From assembly GCA_016718275.1 (NCBI GenBank), contig JADKEA010000010.1:1-64000 (forward strand): 64,000 nucleotides of DNA, written 5' to 3'. The translations under genes and the position numbers were made by a program. Every line of letters starts with the position of its first letter. The first letter of the stretch is position 1. This document shows, piece after piece, positions 61,198-64,000 of this stretch. The notes beneath the pieces were generated by a model. It was not told the DNA's origin. It saw only the letters and a program-made list of their open reading frames with translations, and ran no database searches. Source of the DNA: Candidatus Villigracilis affinis (GTDB lineage: Bacteria > Chloroflexota > Anaerolineae > Anaerolineales > Villigracilaceae).

Positions 61198-61998
61198 ATG
61201 AGAAAACCATTCACACTTTCATTGAAGTTTACTTTTACACTGCTGGTATTTTTTGCGATTGCAGGTTGTGACGCCATTGCACCTGCATCACCGACGCCCG
61301 ATGTGCTAGCCACCGTTGTAGCGCAAACACTGACCGCCATGCCGAATTCCGAGCCAGCGGTTTCGTCTACGCCGATTTCGGCTACATTTACCCCGATCCC
61401 GCTCACTTTCACGCCAATCCCAGTTTCGATTACCGCCACGTCCACGCCGCCGATTGGTGGGACGAATTTCTTTTTCACCAATGCAGAAAATGTCAATCTA
61501 CGGGTGAATCCGGGCAGGCTGTTTCAAGTCAGCCGCGTGTTGGCAAAAGGGACAAGGTTACAGGTATTGGGTAAAGCCCCGGGCGGACAATGGCTGAACG
61601 TCGTGAACGACGAGGGTGTTGTCGGTTGGGTTGGGAAGGATTTCTTGGAAGGTCGCCCAAATGAGCGCAACCTGATTGTGGTCAACCCTACAGATGTGCT
61701 GACGATAACTGGGCAGATCCTTGATGTGAACGGAAAACCTGTCAACGGTATCGGGTTTGCCGCTGTTCAAGGCGATAAACGAGATGATGCCGTTACAGAC
61801 GAGGCAGGGATGTTTTACATTTTCCTGCCCGCCAAATTTACAGGTGCATGGACTGTGAGTTTTGTTTCCGTGGCATGCCCAAGCACCACCATGGATGCCA
61901 ATTGTAACTGTCTCAATGACACCTGCGGAAAACCCGACCCCGAAATTGTTACAGCGATGCTGCCATTGTCTATGCCGCTGAGTTTTATTTGGAAATAG
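61198..61998 (+). CDS. SH3-domain lipoprotein with beta-sandwich tail
   Basis: 266 residues. Signal peptide with lipobox FAIAGC, a Thr/Pro-rich spacer (about 25-85), bacterial SH3 domain (NVNLRVNPGRLFQVSRVL to VGWVGKDFLEG) and a C-terminal domain with GQILDVNGKPVNGIGF resembling carboxypeptidase-regulatory-like beta-sandwiches. Four Cys occur near the end (CPSTTMDANCNCLNDTCG), a possible disulfide or metal site. AGAGGAG precedes the ATG. Outer-face anchored. Confidence 0.75.
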   Translation: MRKPFTLSLKFTFTLLVFFAIAGCDAIAPASPTPDVLATVVAQTLTAMPNSEPAVSSTPISATFTPIPLTFTPIPVSITATSTPPIGGTNFFFTNAENVNLRVNPGRLFQVSRVLAKGTRLQVLGKAPGGQWLNVVNDEGVVGWVGKDFLEGRPNERNLIVVNPTDVLTITGQILDVNGKPVNGIGFAAVQGDKRDDAVTDEAGMFYIFLPAKFTGAWTVSFVSVACPSTTMDANCNCLNDTCGKPDPEIVTAMLPLSMPLSFIWK

Positions 61999-62012
61999 AG
62001 TAGACGATGATC

Positions 62013-62046
62013 AAAAAAACGCTGCCGAGATAGGCAGCGTTTTTTT
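62013..62046. terminator. Bidirectional terminator between lipoprotein and glnS
   Basis: Perfect 14-bp arms (62013-62026, 62033-62046) around GAGATA, with A7 and T7 at the ends. Confidence 0.92.
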
Positions 62047-62060
62047 GATATGGGTAAGTT

Positions 62061-63767
62061 TTATTTCTTCTTTTCCAGCTTTGCCCAAGTGTCTTTCAAA
62101 TTCACGGTCAAATTGAAGACGGGTTTTTCAGGCGTTGAGTCAGGGTCGGCGCAGAAGTATCCCACGCGCTCGAACTGAACATTTTCGCCAGCTTTTACGT
62201 CTGCAAGCGCGGGTTCCACAAAGGCGTTCTCAAGGATTTCCAGTGATTTGGGGTTGATGATGCTTTCCAATTCACCGTCGTCGGGCCGCTCCACATTGAA
62301 TAACTGGTCGTACATCCGCACTTCCGCGGAAATGGCATGCTCCGCCGAAACCCAATGAATTGTGGACTTCACCTTGCGCCCATCGGCAGAATCCCCGCCG
62401 CGCGTTGTCGGGTCGTACGTGGCATGAACTTCAACCACTTCGCCCTTATCATTCTTTACCACGTGTGTGCATTTTACGAAATAAGCATATCGCAGGCGCA
62501 CTTCGTTCCCCGGATACAAGCGGTAATACTTTGGCGGCGGAGTCTCGCGGAAATCATCCTGTTCGATATAAATTGTCTTCGAAAACTTCACTTTGCGCGC
62601 ACCGGCATTCGGATCTTCGGGGTTATTGATCGCGTCCAATTCCTCCGACTCGCCTTCAGGGTAATTATCGATCACCAGCTTGATCGGATTTAACACCGCC
62701 ATGCGGCGGATCGCGCGTTTATTCAAGTCGTCGCGAATGACGGCATCGAACTGTGCCATCTCGACCCAGCTATCGTTGTTGGTCTCGCCAATGCCTGTCA
62801 CGAAGTTGACAATGGCTTCAGGGGTCACGCCGCGGCGGCGCAATCCACGCAGGGTGGTCAGGCGCGGGTCATCCCACCCGCGCACCATGCCCATCTCAAC
62901 GAGTTTGCGGAGTTTGCGTTTACTCATCATGGCATAGGTGAGATTCAGACGCGAGAACTCGATCTGCCTGCTAGGGAAGGCTTCTAGTTTTTCCAGAAAC
63001 CACTCGTACAGCGGGCGATGAATGATATATTCGTTAGAACACAACGAGTGTGTGACGCCTTCCATCGAGTCGTTCTGTCCGTGCGACCAATCGTACATCG
63101 GGTAAATGTGCCATTTGTCGCCTGTGCGGTGATGGTGGACATGCATGATGCGATACATTACAGGGTCACGCAGTAAAATATTGGAATGTGCCATGTCAAT
63201 TTTTGCACGCAATACACGGCTGCCTTCGGGGAATTCTCCGTTCTTCATGCGCTCCAGCAGGTCAAGGCTTTCTTCGACTGGGCGGTTGCGGTATGGAGAA
63301 TCGACCCCAGGACGAATAGCAGACTCGGTCTCGCTCCACTTTGTCCCCTTGGGCAATGTCCCTCGTCCAGCACTCATTTCCTCCTGAGTCTGATCGTCAA
63401 CGTACGCCAATCCCATTTTGACTAACCGCACAGCCCACTCATAGAGCAGATCAAAATAGTCCGATGCAAAAGTCACCTTTGCCCATTCAATGCCGAGCCA
63501 CTTCGCATCATCTTCGATGGCGTTCACGAACTCGGTTTCCTCCTTCGAGGGATTCGTGTCATCGAAGCGCAAATACAACTCACCGCCGAATTCCTTTGCG
63601 GTGAAATAATCGATCAAAAATGCCTTGACATGCCCGATGTGCAAATATCCATTCGGCTCGGGAGGTAGGCGCGTGCGGACGTATTTGAAGCGTCCATTCT
63701 TCAAATCTTCATCAACCGCCTCACGGATAAATGCGGGAATACGACTTACAACTTCTTCTGAACTCAT
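62061..63767 (-). CDS. glnS: Glutaminyl-tRNA synthetase
   Basis: 568 residues from ATG 63767 (MSSEEVVSRIPAFIREAVDEDL), matching where E. coli GlnRS begins. Class I motifs: PPEPNGYLHIGH and the KMSKS equivalent MMSKRKL; anticodon-binding beta-barrels follow. A longer frame to 63890 exists, but a TATAAT at 63895-63890 would start transcription inside it. Charges tRNA-Gln with glutamine, so this lineage has direct glutaminylation, perhaps in addition to GatCAB. Confidence 0.93.
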   Translation of the reverse strand: MSSEEVVSRIPAFIREAVDEDLKNGRFKYVRTRLPPEPNGYLHIGHVKAFLIDYFTAKEFGGELYLRFDDTNPSKEETEFVNAIEDDAKWLGIEWAKVTFASDYFDLLYEWAVRLVKMGLAYVDDQTQEEMSAGRGTLPKGTKWSETESAIRPGVDSPYRNRPVEESLDLLERMKNGEFPEGSRVLRAKIDMAHSNILLRDPVMYRIMHVHHHRTGDKWHIYPMYDWSHGQNDSMEGVTHSLCSNEYIIHRPLYEWFLEKLEAFPSRQIEFSRLNLTYAMMSKRKLRKLVEMGMVRGWDDPRLTTLRGLRRRGVTPEAIVNFVTGIGETNNDSWVEMAQFDAVIRDDLNKRAIRRMAVLNPIKLVIDNYPEGESEELDAINNPEDPNAGARKVKFSKTIYIEQDDFRETPPPKYYRLYPGNEVRLRYAYFVKCTHVVKNDKGEVVEVHATYDPTTRGGDSADGRKVKSTIHWVSAEHAISAEVRMYDQLFNVERPDDGELESIINPKSLEILENAFVEPALADVKAGENVQFERVGYFCADPDSTPEKPVFNLTVNLKDTWAKLEKKK

Positions 63768-63889
63768 GGATGACTCAACCTTCACAGTGATTTTATGCGG
63801 ATGAAAAACCGCCTCTTTCTTAACTTCAGCCTGATTGCGTTTCAGGAACATTTTCCTGCCTGAAACCGTTACAGGTGAATAGCACGCCA

Positions 63890-63908
63890 ATTATAACTGC
63901 TTTATAAT
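63890..63908. promoter_or_regulatory. Divergent -10 elements for glnS and the last gene
   Basis: TATAAT occurs on the minus strand at 63895-63890 (glnS) and on the plus strand at 63903-63908. Neither has a strong -35 match. Confidence 0.45.
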
Positions 63909-63929
63909 AACCACACCCTGGAGGTACCC

Positions 63930-64000
63930 ATGACCGAATCAAACCAAAACAAAACCAATTTTGCAGGCACGTACTTTGACCGTGATGCCGTGATACGGCT
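63930..64000 (+). CDS. Start of an unidentified gene (cut by window end)
   Basis: ATG 63930 has GGAGG 7 bases upstream and a TATAAT 21 bases further up. The visible residues (MTESNQNKTNFAGTYFDRD...) are too few for identification. Confidence 0.55.
   Translation, partial: MTESNQNKTNFAGTYFDRDAVIR

Overview
The window looks like a chromosome segment from an Anaerolineae-type member of the Chloroflexota. The inference rests on family content: several MttB-like methyltransferases, lipoproteins with Thr/Pro-rich spacers and SH3 domains, a TIR-transmembrane-WD40 protein, a two-gene PurH, and many short palindromic intergenic repeats. Genes are dense on both strands, no gap exceeds about 250 bp, and I saw no rRNA, tRNA, CRISPR array, prophage or insertion sequence.

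Layout. 0.2-6.4 kb: signalling and envelope genes (DUF3597, a receiver-only regulator, a STAS/SpoIIAA-like protein, two GGDEF diguanylate cyclases, a FabL-like enoyl-ACP reductase, a lipoprotein hydrolase). 6.4-18.1 kb, minus strand: a methylamine/betaine demethylation cluster (GntR regulator, corrinoid protein, four MttB-family methyltransferases, an S9 peptidase, an M20 amidohydrolase, a methyl-THF:corrinoid methyltransferase), with a perfect 19-bp palindrome ahead of the regulator. 18.2-23.0 kb, divergent: a three-gene NAD-linked formate dehydrogenase, so methyl groups reaching tetrahydrofolate could be oxidised to formate and then CO2. 23.1-31.9 kb: TIR-WD40 protein, yigZ, an M28 membrane peptidase, a D-lactate/glycolate dehydrogenase broken by a 14-bp tandem duplication, and a second TIR protein. 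32.0-47.1 kb: a nearly complete purine operon purL-Q-C-E-K-F-D-M-H(C)-N-H(N)-guaB-purB behind a good sigma70-type promoter; purL and purK are frameshifted as given. 47.1-52.5 kb: fumarylacetoacetase with an unknown partner, an SH3 lipoprotein, a nucleotidyl cyclase, RtcB and an NTF2-like protein. 52.6-56.5 kb: a heterodimeric ABC exporter whose leader encodes a small peptide and three mutually exclusive stems ending in a terminator. 56.5-64 kb: Crp-family regulator, cupin, cytochrome b561 and two membrane proteins, an AarF/UbiB kinase, another SH3 lipoprotein, GlnRS and the start of an unknown gene.

The strongest regulatory observation is the attenuator ahead of the ABC exporter (56271-56465, minus strand). 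The strongest metabolic observation is the peptidase-containing four-MttB cluster facing a formate dehydrogenase. Three genes (the dehydrogenase, purL, purK) are out of frame; only the first carries a visible mechanism, and consensus error is possible for the other two.
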